Notes: a model not told the origin generated them from the sequence alone. A stretch of 64,000 bases of DNA from Drosophila persimilis (GCF_003286085.1 NW_020825313.1:4464001-4528000); one strand, 5' to 3'; positions 1-9,772 are shown, counted from the stretch's first letter. Program-made: numbers and translations.

Positions 1-1071
1 TTACCGAACATAGATGCAACTGTTAACTCGTTTTATAGTTCTATTTACTCCGCCCTTAATACGTTTGTTCCAGATATCACTGTACCTGTATCGTCCAAGC
101 CTCCCTGGTTCTCCAAGTATTTGTCATACTTAAAAAATAATAAATCCCGGCTCTATAAAAAGTACCAGAAGTCGGGCTCCACGTTGGCCTTAGCTCTATA
201 CTCCTCCGCTCGCTCTCTGTTCCTTGCCGTTAATAGTCAGTGTTATAATCATTACCTTTCTCAATGTAGTAGTAACTTTCGTAGTGATCCTAAAAAATTC
301 TATTCGTCCGTTAACTCTAAGCGTAAGTCTAACGCTTTTCCTCCGTCCCTTCATTACCAGAACAAAACAGAAGCCTCTGCTGTTGGTATTGCAAATTTAT
401 TCGCTACCTTTTTCCAAACAACGTACTCGTCTCAAATTTACTACGCATCCACTCCGTATCCGTACCAGCTAACTGATGAGTCCTACATCATTCCGAACAT
501 TGAAAACTATCGTGGTATCGCAAAGCTTTCCGCCATCCCGAAGTTTCTTGAGTTCCTGGTCACCCGGCAACTGCAACATCTTTGTTGCAGCTTGATATCT
601 CCGTCGCAACACGGTTTTTTCAGACATCGTTCAACATCGACTAACCTTCTTGAGTTTTCTAACCTAATCCACCGTGGTTTTCAAATTGGTTTGCAGACGG
701 ATGTAGTTTTTACGGACTTCAGCAAGGCATTCGATTCTGTGAACCATGCTCTGCTTATTCACAAGCTCTCTTTATTATGGTTCCCAACGAATCTTCTAGA
801 TTGGATTTTGTCCTATCTCTCTAACCGTACTCAACGTGTTTTGTTTTCTAACGTGTTGTCAAATACTGTTAATGTTACTTCAGGTGTGCCACAGGGAAGT
901 CATCTGGGCCCGCTTCTGTTTATTTTATTTGTGAATGACCTTCCTCAAGTTATAACATACTGTACTACACTAATGTATGCTGATGATGTTAAAATCTGTC
1001 TTTCTTACTCTGATTGGTATTTGCACACACGCCTTCAACTTGATCTAAGTGAACTACTATTGTGGTTGTAG
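1..1071 (+). pseudogene. CR1-clade LINE ORF2 (reverse transcriptase), interrupted 5' part
   Basis: The frame is open from base 1, so the window begins inside the gene. It encodes the linker and RT core of a CR1-like (Drosophila Cr1a type) non-LTR element. Visible motifs are YRGIAKLSAIPK, a QHGF block, DFSKAFDSVNH, GVPQGSHLGPLLF and the catalytic YADD near 975-986. About 70-90 residues expected between the linker and YRGIAKLS are missing near 490-505, an internal deletion. The stop at 1069-1071 is made by the first bases of an LTR inserted at 1067; the same frame resumes at 7184. There is no endonuclease in view because the start lies outside. RT fold and clade are clear; the exact subfamily is not. 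Confidence 0.85.
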
Positions 1072-1374
1072 CGTCATTTGAATATTAATAATTGTTATTA
1101 GGATAGTATTTCATGAAGTCTAGTGTAAGTTAGCCTAGGGCAAAGCGGGAGCGCAATAAAAGCTCGTTCTCTCGCTCTTGGCGAATTCGCCCCGCTTTGC
1201 CACCGTAGGTAAGGTAGGCTTAGAAGAAATTGTTTGAATATATAGAAAGAAGTCGAGAAAAACCCCTGAATTCGAACGCACGCACCCCTTTTCTTTCGTC
1301 GTATTAAAATAAAAAAAAAATTGCAGTCACCCAAAATCGGTATTGTTATTTAGAAAAACTATTCTAAAATTTCA
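1067..1374 (+). repeat. 5' LTR of element A
   Basis: 308 bp, TGTAGCGTC... to ...AAATTTCA, matched at 6876-7183 with two substitutions (in the stretch near 1126-1137). Preceded by the target duplication GTGGT. Near identity of the pair means a recent insertion. Confidence 0.95.
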
Positions 1375-1392
1375 TGGCGCCCCCGGGTGGAC
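1375..1392 (+). other. Primer binding site of A, complementary to tRNA-Asn 3' end
   Basis: It starts with TGGCGCC directly at the LTR edge with no spacer. The reverse complement ends GGGGGCGCCA and continues into a T-arm-like CGAGTCC, which agrees with my memory of fly tRNA-Asn (discriminator G). The position and the TGG start are seen; the tRNA identity is recalled, not searched. Confidence 0.7.
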
Positions 1393-2476
1393 TCGCAATT
1401 TAAACGTACATATTAATTCAAGTGGAAAGGCAAAAAGTGACAGTGACACAGTGAAGATACATAAATAGCCAAAATCTATTATACATATGTACATACATAC
1501 ATGTACATGCATATGTGCTGCAGCTAAATTGCCAAAGTGACCGCGACGTGTGTGCAAATAATTAAACAAACCAAACTAAAAATCACCGCGTCGGTCGTGC
1601 AATACCCTGTCTGCAGCTACATATACAAGAGGAGAGTACAGCACCTGGAATTTCCTATCTTCCCAAGAGGTATTTGTGCAAAAAATTGAAAGCTCGAGTG
1701 AAGACGAAAGATTAAAAAACTCGCAATTATTGTCTTGTGCTGAAACAATTGCACCTCGCTTTCAATTCTTGGCACATACGTATGACATAGTAGAGCTAGA
1801 TTGCATGCTGTAGTTAGAGTTGAGCATATATATTAATACATATATACATACATACATATGTACATCTAACCCTCTTGGACGCAATAACTACACATATAAC
1901 TCATTTTAACTGCAATCGCTGTCGCCCCTTTCCCCTTTCTCGTTTTCGTTGTGTCAGTATATGTATAGTTGGGTCGTTGGCCAAGCACGCATACCAATAC
2001 GCAGCTGCAGCGGTGAATTTTTTCGTCTCGCTTTCGCTCTTCACCGTTGCTTATCGTTGTTCTTTTGTTTGGCGCGCTTGATCCAAACCAAACACCAAGT
2101 GACGCGCTACCCTGTTTTCGTCGGGTATATTCGTTTGGTGTCAGTAGGATCCAACTATCAATTAAGACAAAGTCGTGCCTCGCAAATCAATTTAGCGTCG
2201 ATCGTTGTCGGTGCATACGCATACACAACATTAATTCTTCAGAACTGCAGCGGTGAAATTTTTCGTTTTCGCTTGTCACCAGTACAGTTCGTTGGTATTC
2301 TTGTGTGGTTTTCGTGTACGCGCCAGCCAAGCGACGCTCTACCCTAAATTTTTCGGGTATATTGGTTTTTCACCTCGTTTGGGTACAATTACCCATTATT
2401 TCATTGAGTGCCTCGGCATTAAATACGATTATTAGAAACGATCTTTCGCCTTCAGTTGCTTGTATTGAGAATCAAT
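1393..2476 (+). other. Untranslated leader of element A
   Basis: About 1.1 kb with no convincing coding frame. It holds CATA/TACATATG microsatellite patches (near 1490-1515 and 1835-1865) and an imperfect direct repeat: a CTGCAGCGGTGAA...TTTCG...GCGCTACCCT...GGGTATATT module at about 2001-2145 and again at about 2246-2367. Related sequence is in the leaders of the old A-like copy (near 21640) and of the B elements (near 16180), although their LTRs differ. Confidence 0.7.
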
Positions 2477-2665
2477 ATGACCTCAAAAGCCAACAATATC
2501 GTCCTTGAAGAGCTGAAGAAAAAGCGCAGTTGCCGTGTCAAAGGCATTCGTTTATTAGCGGACCGTTTAGAAGCGGGGGATATTCCGCTGGTATTGACGG
2601 AGCTCGAGTGCAGACTCGAAACGCTGATGCGTAGCATTGACACGGCACGCGAACTTCAAGATTGA
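2477..2665 (+). pseudogene. gag: gag N-terminus of element A, frameshifted from the main frame
   Basis: The first sensible ATG after the leader is at 2477. It opens a 62-codon frame rich in Lys, Arg, Leu and Glu (starting MTSKANN), like the coiled-coil N-terminus of BEL gag, and ends at a TGA at 2663-2665. The next frame, overlapping it and open from 2637, continues the gag sequence (KIEDIDIDDEF). A single base change near 2650-2660 would separate them. BEL elements normally use one gag-pol frame, so I take this as a one-base indel; programmed shifting is not excluded. Confidence 0.6.
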
Positions 2666-5600
2666 AGATATAGACATTGACGATGAATTTGGAGTCGAGT
2701 TGGAAGAACTCTCAACTGTCACAAAGGCAAAATTAATGTCTCTCATTTGCGCATTAAAGACAGCTGATGAGACAATACAGGCAGTACCAGCTTATGGTGG
2801 CCCAACTCGTGCTCGCCTTCCGAAGTTAGCTCTGCCGCAGTTCAGCGGCAACTTTTCGGACTTTAAAAACTTCATAGGTTTATTTGAGACTCTAGTTCAT
2901 AATGACCAAAGCATTCCAATTATCGAAAAGTTCAACCATTTGCTTTCGTGTCTCTCCGGTGAAGCGTTGGGAACAGTTAGGGCTTTCCAAGTAACCGAGA
3001 CCAACTACGAGAAAGCAATGGCTAGCTTAAAACGGGTCTACGATAATGATTGTCTGATCTTTAAAAATCACATTGATGCCCTATTTAATCTTCCCAAAAT
3101 GACCCAGCAATCAGCATCGTCCTTAAGGAACCTTATCGATACCGCCTCATCCATATATGGTTCGTTGTTGTCGATAGGCGATGATAAAAAGATCTCGAAT
3201 GCGATGATTATTCATCTCGTCTTGAGCAGAGTCGATCCGGTGACCAAAGAGAAATGGGAAGAACAGCTCGATTATGACAAACTGCCACTTTGGACGGACT
3301 GTGAAAAGTTGCTTAATCGCAGACATCAGCATCTTTCGGCCGAAAATTCGGACAAACCAAAGCAGGAGCAGAAAGCTGTGCCAAGCAAGCCGCATAATCG
3401 GAGCTCATTCGCGTGTTCCACCGCGAATACTAAAAATCAACCATGCAGCTACTGCAATGCGAAAGGCCATTTGTTGACAGATTGCAGTCCATTTGGTCGG
3501 CTAGCAGTAATGCAAAGGTTCGAATTCGCAAAAACTGCATCCTTGTGCATCAATTGTCTGCAGCCAGGCCACTCTGTAGTACGATGCAAAGCTAAGAAGT
3601 GTCGAGTGTGTGGCTGCTCACACCATACCTTATTGCATAGGTACGCAGTGGCGAATAAAAGTCTAGCGTTACCATCACCCCAAGAGAATTCTTCTCCTCC
3701 TCCCAATCAGAATCAACCTTCCACTTCGCATGCTCTCCATGCGACAGCTATGGATAGAGTTATTCTGGCTACGTCGATCGTAAGCGTCCGAACAAATAAT
3801 GGTGAACATGTTTTGGCCCGAGCTCTGCTTGACTCGGGGTCTCAAACCAATTTTATAACTGAGGACTTAGCACAGCGTTTACAGATCCGTAGGGAGGAGT
3901 CTTGTATCAACTTGCTTGGTATTGGTGAATCCAATTCACAAGTCAAGAAAAAGATACACACGGTGGTGAAGTCGCGAATTACTGGTAGTGAGTTTTCGGT
4001 TGATTTCTGGATTCTAAGGTCCATTTCGGGGTATCACCCTGATCAGACACTTAACGTGAGTGACTGGAAAATCCCGAAGAACTTACCACTTGCAGACCCA
4101 TATTTCTTCAAGCCACAGAAGATAGATATGTTGATAGGTGCAGAAACATTTTTCGAACTTCTATCTGTTGGTCAGATTCGACAAGATCCAACTCTGCAGA
4201 AAACGCTTCTCGGCTGGATTCTGTCGGGCAGATACACTCCAAAGGTGACTGCCACCCAAGAAGCTAGGAATTGTTTGAGTTGTCGAGAAGAGTCAGTGAT
4301 CCACATCGACAATACATTACAAAAGTTTTGGTCACTGGAAGAATTGCCGTCTTCTAAAAAGTCTTTATCTCCTGAACACAAGTTATGTGAAAAGCATTAT
4401 AGAAGGACTACTCAGGTCGTGCCTTCAGGTCGGTTTGAAGTAAGACTGCCGTTCAAATCAGATCCCAGTATCTTAGGCAACTCCTTTGAAGTGGCTAAAC
4501 GGCGGTTTTTATCGCTTGAAAAAAGATTGTCTCGTGACCCCGAGTTGCAGAAAATGTACTTGGAGTTCATGGAAGAGTACCTCTCCTTGGGTCCTACCAC
4601 AGACAACACAATCCCCAAAACTCCACATTATTTCATTCCACATCAGTGTGTGTTGAGGCCTCAAAGCACGTCGACCAAGCTCCGCGTCGTTTTCGATGCG
4701 TCTTGTAAAACGTCCTCTCAGGTGGCCTTGAACGACATATTGATGGTCGGTCCTACGATACAGGATGAGCTGTATTCGACATTGCTCCGATTCAGACTAC
4801 ACAGGTACGCCTTGACAGCCGATGTTAAGAAGATGTATCGCCAAGTCTGGGTCGCTGATGCGGATAGACAATTCCAGCTCATAGTGTGGAGAAGAGACCC
4901 GTCTGAGTCCTTGAGAATATACCAGCTCAACACCGTAACATATGGGACTGGACCAGCCCCATTTTTGGCAATTCGGTGTTTGAAGAGGTTGAGTGAGTCT
5001 GCAAAACTCTCATTCCCTAAAGCTGCTGAAGTTATTGACTCCGACTTCTATGTCGATGACATGTTGACTGGTGCTGGTTGCGTAGAGGAGTTAAAGACAA
5101 TTAAGTCTGATGTGGCTCAGGTTCTTCAAACCGCTGGGTTTGAATTGACTAAATGGTTTTCGAACTCACCTGAGGTCACCGCATCCGAGAGCACAGTTAA
5201 ACCGATAACGATCTCGGACTCAGAGTCAACTAAGGCGTTAGGAATATCGTGGCTGCCACACGAAGACGTCTTTAAGTTCCAAATTGACACGTCAGTTATG
5301 GGTCTCCGAGCGACAAAACGGAACATCTTATCGGTGACATCAAAGCTGTTTGACCCCCTTGGCTTGTTAAGTCCTTTAGTAATTAAGGGAAAGATCCTAC
5401 TGCAGGAGCTTTGGCTCAACAAGCTAGATTGGGATGAGTCAATTCCAATGAACTTGGAAACAGCATGGAACTTATTAAAAGAATCCTTGGGTCAGTTGGA
5501 GAAGATTACCATACCTCGATTTGTGCATACTGATCCCATGTCACCGATTCAAGTACATGCCTTTGCCGACGCATCCATGAGAGCTTATGGAGCCTGCGTC

Positions 5601-6848
5601 TATATCCGTAGAAAGACTGCAGAAGGTTTCAAGGTCTCCTTGTTGACTGCAAAGTCGAAAGTAGCGCCACTCAAGACGAAAACGCTCCCAAGGCTTGAGT
5701 TATGTGCCGCTCACCTTCTAGCAGACCTTTGTCACCGAATCAAATCACTGCTCAAGGTTCCAATTGATAAAATGATATTCTGGTCAGATTCAGAAGTTAC
5801 TCTTCATTGGATCAGATCCCACCCTTCGTCGTTGTCAACATTCGTTGCGAACCGAGTAGCGGAGATTCAAGAGTGGTCAAGTGAAGCTACGTGGCGGCAT
5901 GTGCCAACAAAACAGAACCCAGCAGACATAGTTTCGAGAGGTTGTGACGTAGAGGAAATCGTGCAGTCGATCTGGTTTGGAGGACCAGAGTTCTTAAAGT
6001 TTGAAGAAGAGAGCTGGCCCAGAAATCCACACTTCGAGCTTTCCGAAGAAGAGATCCAGATGGAAAGTCGGAAGAAATCGGTCGGACTGACCGTCGCGGC
6101 CAAGCCAAATTACTTAGTGGATGTAATCGAGGGATACTCGTCACACCTTAAACTGCTAAGAGTGTTCGTTTTCGTGTTCCGCTTCATCCGAAAATGCAAA
6201 GACAAAAGTCTCAACTTTGGAAAAATTCCGTCATCCGTAGAATACGACGAGGCGTTTCTAAAAATAGTCGAAATAACACAGAAAAATGAGTCTCAAGAAG
6301 ATATTGAAAGGGTTCGTAAAGGCACCAAGTTAGGCCCCAGTCTTCAGCGCTTGAATCCCTTCATCCATGAAGAGGCTGGGACATGGTGCTCTTTTTCGTT
6401 GTTGCGAGTTGGGGGGCGACTAGTTAACGCTCCTATGTCATATAATGCCAAGTTTCCTTTTTTATTGACAAAACGCTCGCAGTTTGTGCAGACATACGTT
6501 CGCTATCTGCATCAAACGAATTTTCATGCCGGCCCACGAGCACTCGTGAGTATCCTTAGACAGCGCATTTGGATAGTGAATGCTCAGGCGGTCTGCAGGG
6601 CGACAGTTAGGTCGTGTATTCGTTGCTTTAAATGCTGCAAGTGGCACCAGGAGGAGCCAAACATAAAGGAAGGCGACCTAGTAATCGTCGCCGAGGACAA
6701 CCTGCCCCCTCAACAGTGGCTCCTAGGAAGGGTGGTCGGAACAACCGCCGGGCAGGACGGAAGGGTCAGAGTGGTCGAGCTAAGGACGAGCAGCGGAGCC
6801 ACGTTCAGGAGGCCGATACACAAATTGGCGCTTCTGCCAATGGTTTGA
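2637..6848 (+). CDS. pol: gag-pol polyprotein of BEL/Pao element A, lacking the IN catalytic core
   Basis: 1403 codons open. It has no ATG at its left edge and relies on the gag start at 2477 in another frame. In order: gag capsid-like region; zinc knuckles CSYC...H...C near residue 270 and CINCLQPGH...CRVCGCSHHTLLH near 303-335; retropepsin DSGS at 399; RT with TADVKKMYRQVW near 724-735 and YVDD at 805-808; RNase H with FADAS near 977 and WSDSEVTLHWIRS; the PADIVSRG block; the IN zinc-binding segment (H...H...CIRCFKC). The sequence then jumps straight to the IN C-terminal GDLVIVAEDNLPPQQW block. The D,D35E core is absent without breaking the frame; the joint lies near 6640-6655. Such a protein could make particles and cDNA but should not integrate alone. 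Confidence 0.9.
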   Translation: MTRHANFKIEDIDIDDEFGVELEELSTVTKAKLMSLICALKTADETIQAVPAYGGPTRARLPKLALPQFSGNFSDFKNFIGLFETLVHNDQSIPIIEKFNHLLSCLSGEALGTVRAFQVTETNYEKAMASLKRVYDNDCLIFKNHIDALFNLPKMTQQSASSLRNLIDTASSIYGSLLSIGDDKKISNAMIIHLVLSRVDPVTKEKWEEQLDYDKLPLWTDCEKLLNRRHQHLSAENSDKPKQEQKAVPSKPHNRSSFACSTANTKNQPCSYCNAKGHLLTDCSPFGRLAVMQRFEFAKTASLCINCLQPGHSVVRCKAKKCRVCGCSHHTLLHRYAVANKSLALPSPQENSSPPPNQNQPSTSHALHATAMDRVILATSIVSVRTNNGEHVLARALLDSGSQTNFITEDLAQRLQIRREESCINLLGIGESNSQVKKKIHTVVKSRITGSEFSVDFWILRSISGYHPDQTLNVSDWKIPKNLPLADPYFFKPQKIDMLIGAETFFELLSVGQIRQDPTLQKTLLGWILSGRYTPKVTATQEARNCLSCREESVIHIDNTLQKFWSLEELPSSKKSLSPEHKLCEKHYRRTTQVVPSGRFEVRLPFKSDPSILGNSFEVAKRRFLSLEKRLSRDPELQKMYLEFMEEYLSLGPTTDNTIPKTPHYFIPHQCVLRPQSTSTKLRVVFDASCKTSSQVALNDILMVGPTIQDELYSTLLRFRLHRYALTADVKKMYRQVWVADADRQFQLIVWRRDPSESLRIYQLNTVTYGTGPAPFLAIRCLKRLSESAKLSFPKAAEVIDSDFYVDDMLTGAGCVEELKTIKSDVAQVLQTAGFELTKWFSNSPEVTASESTVKPITISDSESTKALGISWLPHEDVFKFQIDTSVMGLRATKRNILSVTSKLFDPLGLLSPLVIKGKILLQELWLNKLDWDESIPMNLETAWNLLKESLGQLEKITIPRFVHTDPMSPIQVHAFADASMRAYGACVYIRRKTAEGFKVSLLTAKSKVAPLKTKTLPRLELCAAHLLADLCHRIKSLLKVPIDKMIFWSDSEVTLHWIRSHPSSLSTFVANRVAEIQEWSSEATWRHVPTKQNPADIVSRGCDVEEIVQSIWFGGPEFLKFEEESWPRNPHFELSEEEIQMESRKKSVGLTVAAKPNYLVDVIEGYSSHLKLLRVFVFVFRFIRKCKDKSLNFGKIPSSVEYDEAFLKIVEITQKNESQEDIERVRKGTKLGPSLQRLNPFIHEEAGTWCSFSLLRVGGRLVNAPMSYNAKFPFLLTKRSQFVQTYVRYLHQTNFHAGPRALVSILRQRIWIVNAQAVCRATVRSCIRCFKCCKWHQEEPNIKEGDLVIVAEDNLPPQQWLLGRVVGTTAGQDGRVRVVELRTSSGATFRRPIHKLALLPMV

Positions 6849-6875
6849 AGCCTTCCAGGCCTTCAACGGGGCCGG

Positions 6876-7183
6876 TGTAGCGTCATTTGAATATTAATAA
6901 TTGTTATTAGGATAGTATTTCATGAAGTCTCGTGTAAGTTAGGCTAGGGCAAAGCGGGAGCGCAATAAAAGCTCGTTCTCTCGCTCTTGGCGAATTCGCC
7001 CCGCTTTGCCACCGTAGGTAAGGTAGGCTTAGAAGAAATTGTTTGAATATATAGAAAGAAGTCGAGAAAAACCCCTGAATTCGAACGCACGCACCCCTTT
7101 TCTTTCGTCGTATTAAAATAAAAAAAAAATTGCAGTCACCCAAAATCGGTATTGTTATTTAGAAAAACTATTCTAAAATTTCA
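6876..7183 (+). repeat. 3' LTR of element A
   Basis: 308 bp, a near-exact copy of 1067-1374, followed by GTGGT and then by the resumed CR1 frame. No clear polypurine tract precedes it; the last internal bases are GGGGCCGG. Confidence 0.95.
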
Positions 7184-7878
7184 GTGGTGTTCAACTAATC
7201 TTCTTTTTCTGAACCTTTCCAAATGCAAACTTATGACATTTTACCGTCGTGCTCCACATTTTGTCCTATATGTTCTAGGAAATCATGTTCTTGAGCGAAT
7301 TTCGAGTTTAAATGACCTCGGAGTCCTTTTTGATCATAAGATGTGTTTTAACAGCCATATAGCTGCAACTGTAAATAAAGCTAAGGGTGTTTTAGCGTTC
7401 ATCAAGCGTTGGTCCAAGGAGTTTGACGACCCGTACGTTACGAAAAAACTGTACATCTCGTTAGTACGTCCTATATTGGAGTGTTGTTCTTCTTGTTCTT
7501 CTTGTGTGTGGAGCCCGCAGTATAAAGAGCAGCAGCTGTTATTGAATCCGTGCAAAAGAAATTTTTAATTTTTGCCCTTCGGAACTTTAACTGGGACTCG
7601 GGTAGAATCTTGCCACCCTACCGGTCTAGGCTAAATCTTATTGACCTGCCGTCGTTGCACCATCGCAGAATATGCAATGGCGTAATGTTCGTGCACAAGC
7701 TCTCTTGGGTCAGATTGACTTGGCCGTTCCATCTAGACCTACCCGTACTTTTAGGCCTATCCGTCTACCCATATGTAGGTCTGATCATCTGATGCTGATC
7801 ATGAACCTTTTAGGGTTTTATGCCATAATTATAACTTCCTCTGCCAAACCCTATCCCCTGAACTGTCTCTTAAACTAA
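7184..7878 (+). pseudogene. CR1-clade ORF2, C-terminal part after the A insertion
   Basis: This continues the frame cut at 1066, beginning with the duplicated GTGGT. It carries the RT thumb and C-terminal region typical of Cr1a-like elements: NDLGVLFDHK, GVLAFIKRWSKEFDDPYV and LVRPILE. A local TTCTTCTTGT duplication near 7490-7505 adds SSCSS. A frameshift near 7550 moves the frame (KKFLIFALRNFNWDSG follows in the next one), and the last part decays. Together with 1-1066 this is one copy, older than A. Confidence 0.85.
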
Positions 7879-8093
7879 TTGCATGCAATATTTATAATCA
7901 CTTAAATTTAGCTAACTTTTAACTCCTCTTTTTCCGCCTTTAGTAAATAAGTACCATTATTAACAGATAATTTGTTAATTTTGTGAAGGCACAAGCCTCC
8001 ACAAAACCTGACCACAACACCATCCCCTGAAGGGACAGCCCCGGGGGGCTTATTAGCTCATTTTATTACTACTACTATTACTATTATAGCAAA
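7879..8093 (+). other. CR1 3' UTR and short-repeat tail
   Basis: Non-coding. It ends in an ATTACTACTACTATTAC-type repeat at about 8066-8088, the kind of short-repeat end that CR1 elements have instead of poly(A). A GC-rich CCCCGGGGGGC patch sits just before it. Confidence 0.5.
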
Positions 8094-8811
8094 GACAACC
8101 ATGAATCCTTAGTTTCCCCAATTAAAATAAGAAATAGGCTAAGAAAACCCCTAAAATAGTGAGGGCTTTTACTTATTAGCAGCGAAGAGACAACACGAAA
8201 GAGAGATGCCTACTACGGCCACGCAGCAAAGAGAGCCGACATGGAAGAGAAGGAAACGAAGAGATCGCTCTTACGCCCACGCAGCCAAAGCAAGAGAGAG
8301 AACGGCTAAACGCAAAGGAACAGCATGCAAGAGAGCGAAGCGGCAGAGAAGCCGCCGATCGCCCACGCAGCCGAGAGAGAGAGCCGACGGCGAACCATGA
8401 AAAACCCCGAGCCGAGGCCGACAGCCGAAAGCGCAGCCACGAAGCGGCAGAAAAGCTGCAAAAAGTAAATCAGAGGCCTGGCACGGTCCAGCGCGGGCCA
8501 GGCTCGGGAGTGATCTCCAAGTGCTGAACCAGAACGGTTGGGAAAAATAAACAGTGCCCCGACCCCGCGAAAAAAAAAGACAAAAATATATAAGTCGTGA
8601 CCACCGTGACGAGGACCGGCCGCCGGACCCAAGGAAGGGAAAGCAAGGGTGAGCCACCTCACGTATGTGAGCTCTGGGGGGGATAGATCGGTGCAGTAGG
8701 CACGGAGTACGCACAGAACCAGAAGTTTCCCAAAATGTTTGTAAATTTTTGTCGTTTATTCCCCCACAATAAAGACACCCACCTCAACCTACCGGTTTCA
8801 GAACTTTCGGA
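8094..8811. other. Unassigned GC-rich stretch with promoter and poly(A)-like signals
   Basis: I recognise no protein. Purine-rich, low-complexity sequence (GAGAGA, AAGAGAG) spans about 8180-8390. A TATATAAG box at about 8587-8594 and an AATAAA at about 8769 are spaced as in an LTR read left to right. A decayed solo LTR or a LINE 3' UTR are both possible. An Arg/Lys-rich frame at 8206-8400 looks like a by-product of the purine bias. Confidence 0.3.
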
Positions 8812-9097
8812 TCATGCGGCATCCACCAAGCTGGGCTTGCCTTTCCCATACCATTCTCCCCTGGGGACCCGGCGATGCTGGATGTGAGTCGTGGATTCAC
8901 GCGGCATCCGCAAAGCTGCGTTCCCTCTCCTACACCCTCGCCCTGGGGACCCGGCGATGCTGGATGTGAGTCGTGGATTCACGCGGCATCCGCAAAGCTG
9001 GGTTCCCTCTCCTACACCCTCGCCCTGGGGACCCGGCGACGCAGATGTGAGTCGTGGATCATGCGGCATCTGCTAAGCTGGGCTCCCCTCTCCACTA
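8812..9097. repeat. 82-bp minisatellite, about 3.4 units
   Basis: The word CTGGGGACCCGGCGA starts at 8861, 8943 and 9025, exactly 82 bp apart. Each unit also carries GATGTGAGTCGTGGAT and GCGGCATC. The middle units are nearly identical; the first and last diverge. GC-rich, unlike most of the window. Confidence 0.9.
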
Positions 9098-9361
9098 CCC
9101 TTCCGACCCCTGACCCAAACCCCCTCCTCCCGCCACGCATGACCCCCAACGCACGTCTCTGCAGCTCCCCAAGCACGGGTTCACCCACGCCTCGATCCAC
9201 GCCACGGGTGCGCTTTCGCTGCGAACGGCTCTCCCCTTAGGTCCTCACACAACAAATTTTGCTGTGGGGAAGGACCGGGCCCTGGACAGACTGAGAAGCT
9301 GTACCTCGGCCTGAGAACTTCCTTACAATTTAATAAATAAATAAATAAATAAAAAAAAAAA
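9098..9361 (+). mobile_element. 3' end of an unidentified retroposon with A-rich tail
   Basis: Pyrimidine-rich sequence (CCCCTCCTCCCGCC) leads into about 120 bp ending in an (AATA)n repeat and then an A run (about 9328-9361). This is what a poly(A)-type LINE or SINE leaves at its 3' end. The minisatellite to the left may be part of its 3' UTR. No coding sequence can be tied to it. Bases 9362-9464 show nothing I recognise. Confidence 0.45.
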
Positions 9362-9464
9362 ACGAAAGCCAATTTAAACGTCGGAACAACCGGCTAATAA
9401 AGCCATGCGGATAAATAACATTGAAGATGCCCATTTTTTAGATCAGCCCCCGCAGTAGGTCTGC

Positions 9465-9772
9465 CCCACTTAAAAAGAATAGATAAAAAACTAAACAAAG
9501 AATTAAAAGTTTTGGTAGATACGGGGGAAACTTCCGGTTATATAAAAAAGGGAATTTATGAAAATAAAAAAGAATTATCAATTTATAAGAAAGTTGCTAC
9601 AGTAAATGAGTTTTCGATAATTAAATATTTCCATAATATAACTATTTTTAATACAAAACAAGTGTTTTACGAAATAGATGGACTTAACCTTTTAAAGAAA
9701 ATCTGCGCTGCTATTGATACAGGAAAGGGGACTTTAAGTTATAAAGATAATGAAGATAAACCGTCTACAATT
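9465..9772 (+). pseudogene. pol: Protease segment of errantivirus D
   Basis: Open frame with VDTGE, the catalytic Asp-Thr-Gly of retropepsins, about 18 residues after the left edge. A KVATVN...YFHNI block follows, as in gypsy-group proteases. AT-rich codons contrast with the GC-rich BEL elements. The frame then enters unrelated sequence near 9773. Gag is absent to the left, so the element was truncated within or just before PR. Confidence 0.75.

Larger units (their letters stand above)
1067..7183 (+). mobile_element. BEL/Pao LTR retrotransposon A, complete ends, integrase core missing
   Basis: Two 308-bp direct LTRs (1067-1374 and 6876-7183) start TG, end CA and differ at only two positions. 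They are flanked by a perfect 5-bp duplication, GTGGT (1062-1066 and 7184-7188). Between them lie a tRNA primer site, a 1.1-kb leader, a gag start and a 1403-codon open gag-pol frame. The element sits inside a CR1 ORF2, so it is younger than that copy. The order gag, PR, RT, RNase H, IN and the zinc-knuckle spacing place it in BEL/Pao. It should normally be about 0.7-0.9 kb longer, because the IN catalytic domain is absent. Confidence 0.93.

Noticed and set aside
1375-1395. tRNA-like sequence after LTRs as tRNA genes
   Set aside because: Only the 3' about 18-21 bases match, in antisense and directly at the LTR edge, which is the signature of primer binding sites. No full cloverleaf was seen.
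8206-8400. Arg/Lys-rich 64-codon frame starting at an ATG
   Set aside because: It follows from a purine-rich GAGAGA/AAGAGAG stretch, has no recognisable domain, and comparable frames exist on the other strand.
8861-9060. Regular repeats as a CRISPR-like array
   Set aside because: The units are contiguous 82-bp tandem copies without unique spacers, and the setting is an insect genome.
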